A stretch of DNA of 64,000 bases from Datisca glomerata (lineage: Eukaryota > Streptophyta > Magnoliopsida > Cucurbitales > Datiscaceae). This document shows, piece by piece, positions 12,901-24,190 of the stretch. Where the stretch lies: assembly GCA_003255025.1 (NCBI GenBank), contig QANY01007891.1, forward strand, positions 1,146,558 through 1,210,557, given 5' to 3'. The notes beneath the pieces are model-generated. The model saw only the letters and a program-made list of their open reading frames with translations, did not search any database and had not been told where the DNA came from. Within the stretch, counting starts at the first letter, position 1. The number at the start of each line of letters is the position of its first letter. The translations under genes were made by a program, and so were the position numbers.

Positions 12901-13135
12901 GTGCCTTTGATGTAGTCAATATAGAGTAGACATTATAAAGTGTGTCCACCAATCCGTTCAGTATGTAATTATGACAAAGGAAGTTAGAGTGTATCCAAGC
13001 TTCCTTCACTGAGACGATCTCCTTTATTTTTTTATTGACAGGAGTTACAACATAGTCTTCCTTCAGTAGGTGAGCTAAGTTGAGGGTGGTGAGGTAGAAC
13101 ACCATTTTCTGTTGCCAACGCTTAAAATGTTCACC
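9914..13135 (-). pseudogene. C1 Copia gag, protease, integrase and RT, decayed
   Basis: Reading leftward on the minus strand from 13135: a gag domain beginning GEHFKRWQQKMVFYLTTLN and ending with MIINEPFQVTTIIEKLPPSWKK; a protease start WWVDTCATKHVCSDK; a GAG-pre-integrase and integrase (CETCVESKFASKSFKF, LIHSDLCDLKSTPSRGG, then TAPYTPQQNVVVERKN); and a reverse transcriptase region running to 9914. The protease active site DTGA is changed to DTCA and the zinc knuckle is lost. There are many frameshifts. A polyC tract with two Ns interrupts the integrase. Confidence 0.88.
11319..11352. other. PolyC tract with two undetermined bases
   Basis: C runs flank Ns at 11330-11331 inside the C1 integrase, where relatives encode WGEALLTA. 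The run replaces those codons with a Gly-rich stretch. It looks like a sequencing or assembly artefact. Confidence 0.8.
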
Positions 13136-13460
13136 CTTGATTAAATTTATTAGCAATGTCAATGTTTTATTATCATAAAAAATTATCTTATAGAGATATA
13201 GAGCTAACATAGGCATAATCACTTAGCTTGATCTCGAAGCTGTGATATTTTGCACGATCAAACTGTCTTGATTGGAAATCAAGTAGTGCCCCTCTATAAA
13301 TAAAAGTGTTGGACAGAGACCAGAGCACACAGTTCACCATACATTCTCACTACATTCTTAAAAAGAGTTTATGTTCTTCATTATTGTCTTCGTTCTTCAT
13401 AAAGTCTGAAAGAGAAAAATATTGAGAGTTCTGACAGAGGTGGGGATACTAGTTGCTGTT
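13136..13460. mobile_element. Inverted LTR junction between C1 and C2
   Basis: Two pieces here are both reversed relative to their relatives. First, 13136-13211 read on the minus strand matches the start of the C2 3' LTR at 19443-19518 with few mismatches. Second, about 13225-13455 is the reverse complement of C1 LTR positions 6010-6232. The first piece supplies the false N-terminus of the open frame leading into C1 gag. One small inversion across a C1/C2 LTR boundary would explain both. Confidence 0.65.
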
Positions 13461-14596
13461 CCCAATCTGAGAAGATTGAAGATCATGAAATTATTTACTT
13501 TCATGTAATTTTTATTAGGAGCTTACTCATTTTATTAGGTGCGTACTCATTTTATTTACCTTTGTTAATGCTCAATTTATTTAAGGATGCCTATCCTTAA
13601 ATTGAGTCTCTATCCATAAAAACCTAAACATTAAAAATGATATCTTTCTTGCACAATAAACAAAATATATGATATGAAGGTAATGGCAAAGTACAAATAA
13701 AGTAAGTTTCAATTTCAAGTAGATAAAGAGAGATGAAGCTTACTCAAATAGTTTTTAATCATATTGTGTTATTTTGGGTAGGAGTATTCCTTGCCTTTTA
13801 GGTCAATGATTTTTTGTCCTCCTTATTAAGGATGGAGTGTCATTTCCTTTGTCTATATTTAAAATTTGAATTTTCCTTCCTAAACTCTAACTTCTATCTC
13901 CTCTATAAACACACCTAATTTCTCTTCATAAAACACAATTCATAGCCAATACACTTACTCCTAAAAATCCCCTAAAATCTCTTAATATTTTAAGATATAT
14001 ACTTGCAAATTTTTTGAGTGAGCAAGATTAATTTTTTATGAGTTTAGATTGGAGATTCTACTCTTTTGAGAGAGTTATTGTAAGAGGTCACTTAATCTCG
14101 AAACACGTAGCCTTATGAGGTTTTATTAGAACCCATAAACCAATTGAGTTTGTAAGGTTTGGTCTTCACCTTTATGAAAATCATTGGATTAAAAATCTCC
14201 AAGGGGCCCTTGGAGCGTGGACGTAGAGATAAGATTTTATGAACCATGTAAAAAATATCGTATACCTATCTTCTTCTCCTTCTTCTCTTTTTTATTTTTT
14301 GTACTTCAATTTTCCGCACTTCAATTTCTCGCACTTAAATTTCACAATTTAATTTCCGCACTTTAAGTTTCTGTAATTATTTTATTTGCTTACTTTATAT
14401 TTCCGTATTTATATTCTCGCAAGCATTATTTACTTTAACGCTTTTATCTATTACTTATTTATCTTTTCAAGAGTTGAACTGGTGGAATATTAAAGTTCAT
14501 TCTTGAACATTCATTTTCCACTTGAGTGTGATTTTTTTTAATTTGAATACGATCACCCAATTTACCCCCTTCTTGGGTTTCCATATCGATCCTACA
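13461..14596 (+). mobile_element. Probable 5' LTR remainder of Copia element C2
   Basis: The segment ends CCTACA at 14596, directly before a primer-binding site at 14597-14610 (attggtatcaaagc, complementary to the 3' end of initiator Met-tRNA). The 5' start is not visible in place and I could not align this body to the 3' LTR beyond its first 75 bp. The LTR assignment therefore rests on the position and the PBS. Confidence 0.5.
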
Positions 14597-14647
14597 ATTG
14601 GTATCAAAGCTTTGTACTCTATACATAAGATTTAATCATCTTGAGTT

Positions 14648-17600
14648 ATGACATCCATGAGTGGTTCTTTCATTTAAGGTCAATCTACCACTAGACCTCC
14701 ATTATTCAATGGTAATGATTATACTTATTGGAAAGAGAGGATGAGAATTTGTATTCAATCGATTGACTATGACTTATGAGATGTTGAAAATGGTGCTCAC
14801 ATTCCATTCAAAATTGTGGATAGTAAATTATTGCCAAATCAAGTAGTGAATGGAATGATGGTGATAAAAAAAATTCTTCAAATGCTAAGGCTGTGAATGT
14901 TTTGTTTTGTGATCTTGATAAAAACGAATTTAATATATTTCTACATATGAATTTGCTAAATCTATTTGACACGTTAGATTTCACACACGAAGGCAAAAAT
15001 CAAGTTAAAGAATCTAAAATTAGCATGCTTGTTCATAGTTCTAAATTATTTAAAATGAGACATGATGAATCTGTACGTGATATGTTTACTCGTCTCACCG
15101 ATATGATTAATGGCTTGAAATCTCTTGGTAAGACTTATTCTAATGTTGAAATGGTAAGAAATATTCTTAGGTGTCTACCAAATAATTGAGAGGTCAATGT
15201 GACCACCATTCAAGAAGACAAAGCTCTCAACACACTTCCTCTTGAAGAACTTATTAACTCATTGATACCGCATGAAATGAGGCTAAATGAAAATGGTGGA
15301 GAAGATACATCAAAGAAGAAGAGCATTGCACTAAAATCAACACTAGAACAATCTGATAGTGAGAATGATGACTATGATAAGGAAGATGACATAGTCCTAC
15401 TCACTAGACGATTCAAGAAATTCTTAAATAGAATGAAAAATGCTCCAAGAAAAGATGATAAGAAGATACCTCGTGACACACTCATGTGCTATGAGTGCAA
15501 AAAGCCCAGACATATAAAAGTCGATTGTCCAAATCTAAGTAATGCCCTAAATAAATTCAAAAGAAGAGCATTCAAGGTAACTTGGGATGAGACCGATGAT
15601 AGCGACTCCGATGATAAAGAAGAAGAAGTTGCAAATATGTGTTTCATGGCGCTAGAAGGATGAGATATGTTCTTCGAAACTAATTTTAAATGATAAATCT
15701 AGTTATGGAGAACTTCAAAATGCTTTTAAAGAGCTTTATAGTGAATTTGAAAAACTTCACATAAAGAACATAATTATGAAAAATTGTTTTTCAAAACTTC
15801 AATAAGAAGATGAGTCTTTGAAAAGTGAGAATTTGAAAATCAAAGCAACCTTACATGTTTTGGATCGGATACCTTGTTCAAAGCCAAAATAAAAAAAATG
15901 ATTTAAATTCAACAATTTTTAAATTTACAAATGGAAGAAACAATGTTGACAAATTTCTAGGTAACTAAAGGAGTGCTTCTGATAAAATGAGATTAGGATA
16001 TCAACATTTTCAAAAACAAATACATCACAAAAATATTTTTGTAAAACCAACACAACATTCTCCTATTATTTAACACTATTGTGGGATTAAAAGTCAAAAA
16101 ATTTATTCATGCTTTTATAAAAAGAAAGTTATTTTTCATGTAAGAAATGAATGGATTCTCTACAACACTAACCTCAAGGACCTAAAAAGATTTAGGTACC
16201 AAAAGTCAACTTTTAAATTTTTATGTTATAGGTACCATTGAAGAAGAAAGATAAATGGTATCTTGATAGTGGATGCTCGAGACATGTGACCGGTGATGAA
16301 TCAAAACTCACTCAAATTTGTCGAAAGAAATGACATGTCACCTTTGGAGATGGTAAGAAATGCAAAATCATTGGTATTGGCTCCATAAGTAATGACTCTT
16401 CTCATGCTATAGAAAAAATTCTACTTGTAGATGGTCTAAAATATAATTTACTTAACATGAGTCAACTTTGTGATAAAAACTATAGAGTAATTTTTGAAAA
16501 AAAAAATTTGTCTAAATATAGATAAAGTGTCAAACAAAATTTTATTTGTTGGACAAATGGACGAAAATTTCTACACTTTAATCTAACTAATTTTCAAAAT
16601 CATAATGAAAAATGTTTTCTTGTTTTTGACAATGATAGTTGACTATGACATATAAGACTAATGCATGGTAGCATGGATTTATGTTCAAAACTATCAAAAA
16701 GTTATTTAATAAAAAGTCTTCCAAAAATAAATTTTGTGAGACAAAAAGGCATGCCAAATGGGTAAACAAGTTAATAGCTCTTTCAAATCAAAACATTTAG
16801 TGTCAACCACTAGACCATCAATTACTACACATGGATCTATTTGACCCTTCAAAATTACTAGTCTTAGGGGTAAACACTATGCATTGTCATAGTTGGTGAT
16901 TTTTCAAGATATACTTAGGTTTTTATTTATCAAAACTAAGGATGAAACTTTTAAAGCATTTACAAAGTTTTGCAAACTAGTTCAAAATGAAAAAGGTTTT
17001 ACATTTTCAAAAATTAGAAAGTGATAGTGATGGAGAATTTGAAAATAAAAATTTTGAAACTTTTTGTGATCAAAATAGTTTTTCACCTGAGTTTTCTACT
17101 CCTAGAACTCCACAATAAAATGGTGTTATTGAGTAGAAAAATCAGTCCCTAAAAGAAATGACAAGAACAATGATAAATGAGAATGGCCTGCTTAAGTATT
17201 TTTGAGTCGAAACCGTTAATACATCTCGCTACATTATGAATCATTTTTTACTTAGACCTATTTTAAACGAAACCCCTTATGAACTTAGGAAAAATAAAAT
17301 TTCTAATATTAGTTATGTCAAAGTTTTTGGATGTAAATGTTTTATTTTAAACAATAAAGATAACCTTAGTAAGTTCGATTCTAAAACCAACTTGGAATTT
17401 TTTTTAGGATATTCCACATTTAGCAAAGCATATAGAGTTTATAATAGAAGAACATTAGTTGTGTAAGAATCCATGCATGTTGTTTTTGATGAATATATTC
17501 TCTCTAACATCTTTTATGATCAAGATGATGAAATTATAAGAAAGGTAGAATGAGTTAATATCAATACTAATGAAGGATCAAATCACTCTTTTTAAGAAAA

Positions 17601-19222
17601 TTTCAAAGTACAAGATTGCAAACAACTTCCAAAAAAATGGAAGTTTGTAAAAGATCATCCAAAGGAGCTCTTAGTGAGAGACATATCAAAAGGGGTGGAG
17701 ACCCACTCTACGCTTCATAGTATTGGTAATGTTGCTTTTATTTCTCAACTTGAGCCAAAATCTTTTATAGAGACTGAAAAAGATGAATATTGAATAGTTT
17801 CTATGCAAGAAGAACTTAATCAATTTGAAAGAATTAATGTACGAGAACTTGTGTTTAGGCCCTCTAATCAATCAATAATTAGTACTAAGTGAGTGTTTAG
17901 AAATAAATTAGATGAAAATGGTATTGTTACTAGAAACAAAGCTAGATTAGTGGCACAATGATGTAATCAAGAAGAAGGTATAGATTATGATGAAACTTTC
18001 TCTCCCGTTGCTAGACTTGAGTCAATAAGAATGCTATCAGCCTTTGCATGTTTCAAAAATGTTGTTTTATATCAAGTGGATGTCAAGAGTGCCTTTTTAA
18101 ATGGATACCATATGGAGGAAGTTTATGTAGAACAATCTCCCGGTTTTTAAAGTTTGAATTTCTCAAATCACGTGTTTAAACTTAAAAAGGCACTATATGG
18201 ACTTTACAAGCTCCTAGAGCTTGGTACGAAAGGCTAAGTAATTTTTTTTATTGATGATGGATTTAACATGGGCAAAATAGATAACACCCTCTTCATAAAA
18301 TCAAAAGACAATGATATCTTCATTGTCCAAATATATGTAGATGATATAATTTTTTGTGCCAATAACGAGTCTTTGTGTAATAATTTTGCAAGCTCTATGA
18401 GCAAGGAGCTTGAGAACATGATAGGAGAATTGAACTTGTTCCTTGGACTACAAATCAAGCAAATGAAGGATAAGATCTTCATAAACCAAGAAAAATACAC
18501 AAAGGATTTTCTCAAGAAGTTTGGTATGAAAAATGTGAAGGCTAGCAATACTCTTATGAGTACCGCGATAAAGTTAGATAAAGACGAGAAAGGTCAAGAC
18601 ATCAATATAAAGAAATATCGAGGCATGGTTGGATCTCTACTTTACTTAACTGCTAGTAGACCCGATATCATGTTTAGTGTATGTTTACGTGCTCGTTTTC
18701 AAATTTGCCCCAAAGAATCACATTTACAAACTATTAAAAGAATTTTTAAATATTTACTTGGATGAACTAAATTTGGCATTTGGTACTCAAAATGTGATAA
18801 TCTTGATTTAATTGAGTATTCTGATTCGGATTTTGCTGGTAGCTTAACCGATAGAAAAAGTACGAGTATGTTATGTCAATTTTTAGGACACTCACTTGTT
18901 TCTTGATTTAGCAAAAAGCAAAATTCAGCAGCACTATAAACCGTCGAAGCATAATATATTTTTGTCGGTAGTTTTTGAAAATATTCTTATTAGATGTGAT
19001 AATACTAGCGTGATTAATATTTTCAAAAACCCTATTTTGCATTCTCGTACTAAGCATATAGATCTTAGACATCATTTTATTCGAGATCGTGTGCAAACAA
19101 AAGACATTTCACTAGAGTTTGTAGACACTACAAATCAACTTATGGATATTTTCACAAAACCATTAAATGTTGAAAGTTTTTGTAAAAATAGTCTTGCTTT
19201 GGAAAATTTAGATATTAGTTAA
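14648..19222 (+). pseudogene. C2 Copia polyprotein (SIRE/Maximus-like), decayed
   Basis: In order: gag from ATG 14648 (PPLFNGNDYTYWKERMRI) with a zinc knuckle CYECKKPRHIKVDC near 15486; protease WYLDSGCSRHVTGDESKL at about 16258; integrase fragments (TPRTPQ-like motif near 17100, then NETPYELRKNKISNISYVKVFGCKCF); reverse transcriptase from about 17800 with IYVDDIIFCANN at about 18330; and RNase H ending with FVDTTNQLMDIFTKPL before the stop at 19222. The YVDD catalytic motif and protease DSG are kept, but more than ten stops or frameshifts break the frame. It cannot make a full polyprotein. Confidence 0.92.
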
Positions 19223-19427
19223 ATATTTTTTTCTACTTACCATGTTAAGATAAATGTATTTTTCCTCATTATTATTGATTTATCTTTTTCGTGATAACAA
19301 ATAGGGAAGAAAATAGAATATGATTAAGAGTTATATTTTTATCATGATGGGTAATCATATATTTAGGAGGAGTAAATTAAATTTATTTGATTAAATATAC
19401 TTTTTTGTCTCAGTTGTTTGTCATCAT

Positions 19428-19830
19428 CAGAGAGGGGGAGGTTGTTAGCCCTATATCTCTACGAGATAACTTTTGATGATAACAAAACATTGACGTTGCT
19501 AATAAATTTAATCAAGTTTGCAGAGTCTATTGAAAAAATTATCACAAGGCATTTCAATTGAAGATCTTGAACCCTTCAAGTAGTCATATTATTTGTTGCC
19601 CTCAGTTTATTCAGAGAGCATGTAACTACTTGAATTATCCAAATAATATTTTTTTACTACTTGAACCTTTCAAGTAGTCATATTGTTTGTTGCCCACAAT
19701 TTATACAGAGAGCATGTAACTATTTGAAAGGTTCAAGTTGTATTTTTTTACTACTTGAAGGGTTCAAGTAGCATTTTTATCTATTGTTAGTGAGCAGATA
19801 GATAAATTGGCACCATCCACACAGTAATAA
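19428..19830 (+). mobile_element. C2 polypurine tract and start of 3' LTR
   Basis: The purine tract agagagggggaggt (19429-19442) precedes TGTTAGCC at 19443, the LTR start. The first 75 bp recur inverted at 13136-13211. From about 19565 the sequence turns into palindrome-bearing repeats, and the LTR right end could not be set. It may be truncated by the DUF1985/Ulp1 unit. Confidence 0.6.
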
Positions 19831-20207
19831 ATCTTGAACCCCTCATCAATTTATAATTTTTTGAATTCCAATCAACAAATATATCCAATAAAAAAACTTA
19901 TTATCCAAAGAAGTGTTTATAAGAATTTAGACATCCAAACAAAAAATAAAAAACAAAGCGTTCATAGTTCTGCAAGACTTTCAAGTAGGATGTACGACAA
20001 AAAAAGCCCATAGCCAACTTTTTGTGAAATTATGACATAAGTTTTTACTTTATAATTGTCAAGTCCCGATCATAAACCAAGGCCTCGAAAAATTTTTAGG
20101 CAAAAACACCACAATCACACCTACAAAATAAAAGCAAAATAAATCAAATATTCTTCTTCTATGAATTAAGGTCATATGTACTAGAACAAAACTCATTCGT
20201 TCCCTTG

Positions 20208-20450
20208 CTAAGGAACCTTGACATGAGTTAGAGTCCACTCGTCAAGTACTTTATGAACTTCTTTTCTATTTTCATAAAAGTTCATAAGTTTTAGTACACA
20301 AGGGAGTATATGGGTGAAGGGTCGCATTAGTGGACGGAGCTGGGCTCGTTGAGTGACGTTGTTAATTGAATTATAGACTTTGATAGCTTGTTCATTGAGG
20401 TCTAACTCCATGGTTATCCAGTGAGGTTTGTTCACGTTCATGACAAACAA
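20208..20450 (-). pseudogene. Ulp1-like cysteine protease fragment
   Basis: Minus-strand reading gives VNKPHWITMELDLNEQAIKVYNS. This matches the Ulp1 C48 core pattern in which the catalytic His precedes Trp and an Asp lies in the VYDS motif. Here VYDS is VYNS, so the catalytic Asp is replaced by Asn. The downstream DCG cysteine motif was not found. Such Ulp1 domains occur with DUF1985 in plant Mutator-like elements and in related host-gene families. The leftward continuation ends at a stop near 20208. Weak coding remnants may extend right to about 20600. Confidence 0.6.
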
Positions 20451-21162
20451 AATCTATATGTTAGTATTTACGCAAACTTTGCATAAAATAACTTCTAAAT
20501 GACATAATTTGAAAAACAGGTAAGAGTACATACTCGATCGCATGAATCTCAATCTCTTCCAAAATGTGGTTTCGGCCCGACTATATAAACTCGCAAAAGG
20601 TCATTGTCTTCTAATGCAAATCTGATGGATTAGCAACAACTAATTCACATCTACCAGACATTTTAGCCTACATTTTGAGGTCAACAAATTGATCACTATA
20701 GCATACTAAGTTAGTAATGAATTTGTACTTTGGAAAAAACCTAAAAATTTACTTGAAAAATAACGTCATAAATATTGATTCATCAATCTGGGTGGAAGTC
20801 ATGAAGATCCTTCCAAATTTTGAGCGAGTGCTCATCAATATGCCGCTAACAAAATAAGGAACATATATGTTATATGTTGTAGAACAAAGAACATGATATT
20901 ACTTGAAGGGTTCAAGTAGTCTTATGCTCACTGGATAACTTAATGCATGACTAAATATATATATATATATATTTGAAGAGTTCAAGTAGTAAAAAAAGAC
21001 TACTTGAACTTTTCAAGTAGTTTCATGCCCACTAGATTACTTAATACAAGAATAATGAATAACTATTTGAAGACTTCAAGTAATCAAAAGATATCACTTG
21101 AAACATTCAAGTAGTCATAAAACACTACTGCAAAACATAACAAAATTCTAATTGGTTGAATT

Positions 21163-21663
21163 CTAAACTAATTGAATACGAACATCTGATTCCAACCTAC
21201 CATCCTCAACACCTTCGCTGCCAATAAAAAATTCCTCCAACCACTTGTTGTTGACGTTGTCATCAATGTTGAAGTACTGATCCCTAATCCTATTAAGGGC
21301 GGCCTTGTCATATGTCCTCAAGTCAGGAGTAGTACCACAGTGAAGGCCAGTTATCAAAGTAAAATCTCTATTGAAGAACCTTATTGCTTTTCCAACTATG
21401 AGAAAATACATCTCATCTTTAGTAGTGAAATCATTTGACGTAACTTCTCTGAGAAGCATGTGATGACATATGGTTCCAGAAAATTGGATGCTACCTATGT
21501 CCAGCAAATGACCGAAATATGTCTTCCTAAACAGAATCTTATGACATTCAGTGAGCTTTTCATTCAGTTTCGTAATAGAATTTAGGCTAGAGAGGCAGTT
21601 CACTTTCCCATGGGTAATTTTCTCATCATTGAAGACTGGAGTCAACTTAATTTTTGGAGCCAT
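21163..21663 (-). pseudogene. DUF1985 domain exon of a Ulp1-type transposon gene
   Basis: From ATG 21663 on the minus strand, 166 codons are open. The core FGHLLDIGSIQFSGTICHH, then LLREV, DEMYFLIVGKAIRF and FTLITGLHCG is the known DUF1985 pattern. In plants this domain is almost always followed by a Ulp1 protease in Mutator-like (Kaonashi/CUMULE type) elements, which fits the protease fragment 0.7 kb downstream on the same strand. No MURA transposase and no long terminal inverted repeats were seen, so the unit is partial or non-autonomous. It could also be a decayed host gene. Confidence 0.7.
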
Positions 21664-21900
21664 ATCTATTAAATGATGCAAATATAAAATAAGTATACAC
21701 ATAAAATCACTTGATTGCTTACTAAAGGATTAAAGTAGTTATATAAAACTACTTGAACCATTCAAGTGATAACTTATTTTCACTTCTAGAATCAAAATGA
21801 CTATTTAAATTTTTCAAGTAGTGAGATACTATTTTCAAATTGACTATTAAAAGAGTTCATGTAGTCTTAAACAATTATTTGAACCCTTCAAGTAGACAAT

Positions 21901-23407
21901 ATAGTCAAATGGTTATGACATTCATCTATAAAAAACATCAACCAATCCAAACATTCAAAATGTTATAATCATCAAGAGGGACAACCTAAACCCTAGAAGA
22001 TTTTCTCCTAACCCCAGAATTGAAAAAGTAACAAACTCTTAAGTCCTTTTTTGCGTCCAAAAAAAAATAATGGGTACCTAAATTTGTACGTAGGTGGGTG
22101 TCGTGACTGGGTATCATGCCAGAGTGCTCTGGAAACAGAAGAAGAAGAAGACGAGGAGGAGGAGGAGGAAGAAGAAAAAGAGTAAGTAGAAGAGACACAA
22201 GAAGAAATAGCACATATAAGAATGGAGACGAAGAGAAAAAAGAGAGCAAATGATCGTAAAGAGAAGAAAAAGAAACAGAAAAGATGCGAAGAAAGATTGT
22301 GAAGTAAGTAAACGTATTTTCCTACTTGATGGGTAATTGTCTTGGGTAGTGTGTAACAATAAAATTTGTTTGATTTAATGGATTAGGAGTATAAATTTTT
22401 GAATTTTAAAAAAGAAATATAAAAATCTTTAAGCAAAATAAGCTATGCTTCAATTTTGAAAAAGGAGTTTTTTCCTACTTGCATTTCTCTAATGTGTATG
22501 AGGCACTATTAAAAAAAGGGCGTCATCGCTTAAGTATAGTTCAATTAGATGTAAATTGAAGACTTTAAAATTAATCCAAACATGGAAAATCGAATCGGTT
22601 GATTACGTTTGAGAAATATAAGATTTAGTTGGAGCATGAAAACTAAAAAAAACCTTTATCAAAATGAATTCAGCCTAAAATATGCCCAAAACTACAAAGA
22701 TGAGAAACCAGATAGAGAGTCCGTGGAAGACGAACCTGAAGTTTCCTTGATGTTCAAGCTAACTAAGCAAGAACGGTTCTTCGGCAGTCGCCTGGATCCA
22801 CTACGGGGGGATTAGGGCATTTTTGTTTTAGATTTAGAGGAAAGGCAAGTACAGTAGGATTTGGAGGAGAAGAATCTCAAATGCGCTAATAGGAAGCTTT
22901 TGTCTTAGGTTAGAGGAAAAGCAAGGGAACTATATCATACAGATTTAGAAGCGCGGGGAATTTTAGCGCCATTTTAAATAAAGTTGATAAATATCATGTT
23001 TTAAAAAAAATAAAGAGCATATCTATAATATAGATTTTGATGACTATAGTCACCAGAATTTAGAAAATAATATAATTTTTATTATATAAGTTAATTTAAC
23101 AAATCATTTTATTCAATTAAAGTTTATTTTACAGCTAAAATATAGTTTACAAATGTTGTAACTAGTTCGTTGGCTTTATGAATGAAAAAAAAATAAGATA
23201 AAAAGGAAAAATATAGTTTTATAAATGGAAAATATAAGATATTTTTATCTATCACAATTTTAGACGTGTACCATTATTGTGTTGTCCATAATACTGGAGA
23301 TCAAACCCAGAGATTCATTTTTATCCATCACAACCTATTTTAGATATGTACCATTATCGTGTTATCCATTTAACATTTACAATACTGGAGAACGAACTCA
23401 AAGATTT
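21901..23407. other. Unassigned DNA with GAA-rich low complexity
   Basis: Positions 22139-22290 are an A/G-rich tract (gaagaagaagacgagg repeats), which explains long Leu/Phe open frames on the other strand. At 22609-22815 is a 68-codon plus-strand frame with more even base use and a charged middle, but I recognise no family. The rest is AT-rich. It could be flank of the DUF1985/Ulp1 unit. Confidence 0.35.
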
Positions 23408-24190
23408 TATTTAGGAGTTTAGGGTGATGTGTGAGTCTATGCTAAATATGCCTGGGAACATAGAAGTTGGTGGTCGGAGGATGAAAAACAAGCAATCTTA
23501 GGTAGTCGGATCACAGACGTTGGTCGTGTGTCAGCGACATTGATAAACGTGGTTATACTTCATTCTCTCAACTGGTTGTGCCTCAACGATATCGAGCAGT
23601 CAGATCACAGACGTTGGACTCACATTACACAGCGAACCTTGAAGGAGATTCCACGTCGCCGAGTTTCCCCGGCGTTGGAGCAGATAATGAAACATGTGTA
23701 GCGGAGCACAGGCTGTCCACCATGGGGACGAGGTGAGGGCCGTCGACCCGCCGTGGAGGCGGGTTGAGGGCGGATTGGGCTCCCCCAACCCGCCACGATT
23801 TCGACCCGACTCTTAAGAGTCGGGTCACATCTCTTTTTTTACCTGCCACATCGAAGGTGCCTAAGGAGGCCATACCCGTCGAGTAATTCTCCTCTCTTGG
23901 TATAGCGTAACCTTGTCCTAATCCTACCAGATCACAGCCCCGAGATTGTTCCCAGGCAAGGAAGAGCTTTCGAGCCTTTGTCACTTAACTCGAAGGTGAG
24001 ACACAACACTTGACATACGATCTCAAAATGGGCTCACCATCCTTATAGGTCCGGGCGCGACCCTTATAAATGAATTCACTATTATCCTACTTCGGCTTTA
24101 CCGTCCCACGTACGCGCCATGTGGGTGTATTTAGACGCCATGCATTCAATCTTAACACGTCACTCTTAGTGACACGGATCCATATTTACA
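23408..24190 (-). mobile_element. 3' LTR of the Gypsy-type element
   Basis: This 783-bp copy aligns with 27467-28595 but lacks the tandem expansions of the right copy. It ends CATATTTACA (minus strand TGTAAATATG) before the polypurine tract. Confidence 0.75.

Larger units (their letters stand above)
19565..21900. repeat. Dispersed palindrome family, CTACTTGAA-N-TTCAAGTAG
   Basis: A roughly 21-bp near-palindrome (actacttgaa, 2-4 variable bases, ttcaagtagt) occurs about a dozen times in three clusters: 19565-19775, 20899-21115 and 21748-21895. In the first cluster, two copies sit in a tandem unit of about 90 bp that also carries tttgttgccc and agagagcatgtaact. In the second, two copies share cac/gcccactgg-like tails. 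The copies flank, and do not interrupt, the DUF1985 exon at 21163-21663. Confidence 0.8.

Noticed and set aside
13136..13222. True N-terminus of C1 gag
   Set aside because: The bases match the C2 LTR start in reverse, so the added residues are accidental.
22114..22359. Leu/Phe-rich membrane protein on the minus strand
   Set aside because: It arises from a simple GAA/GAG repeat tract and has no family signature.
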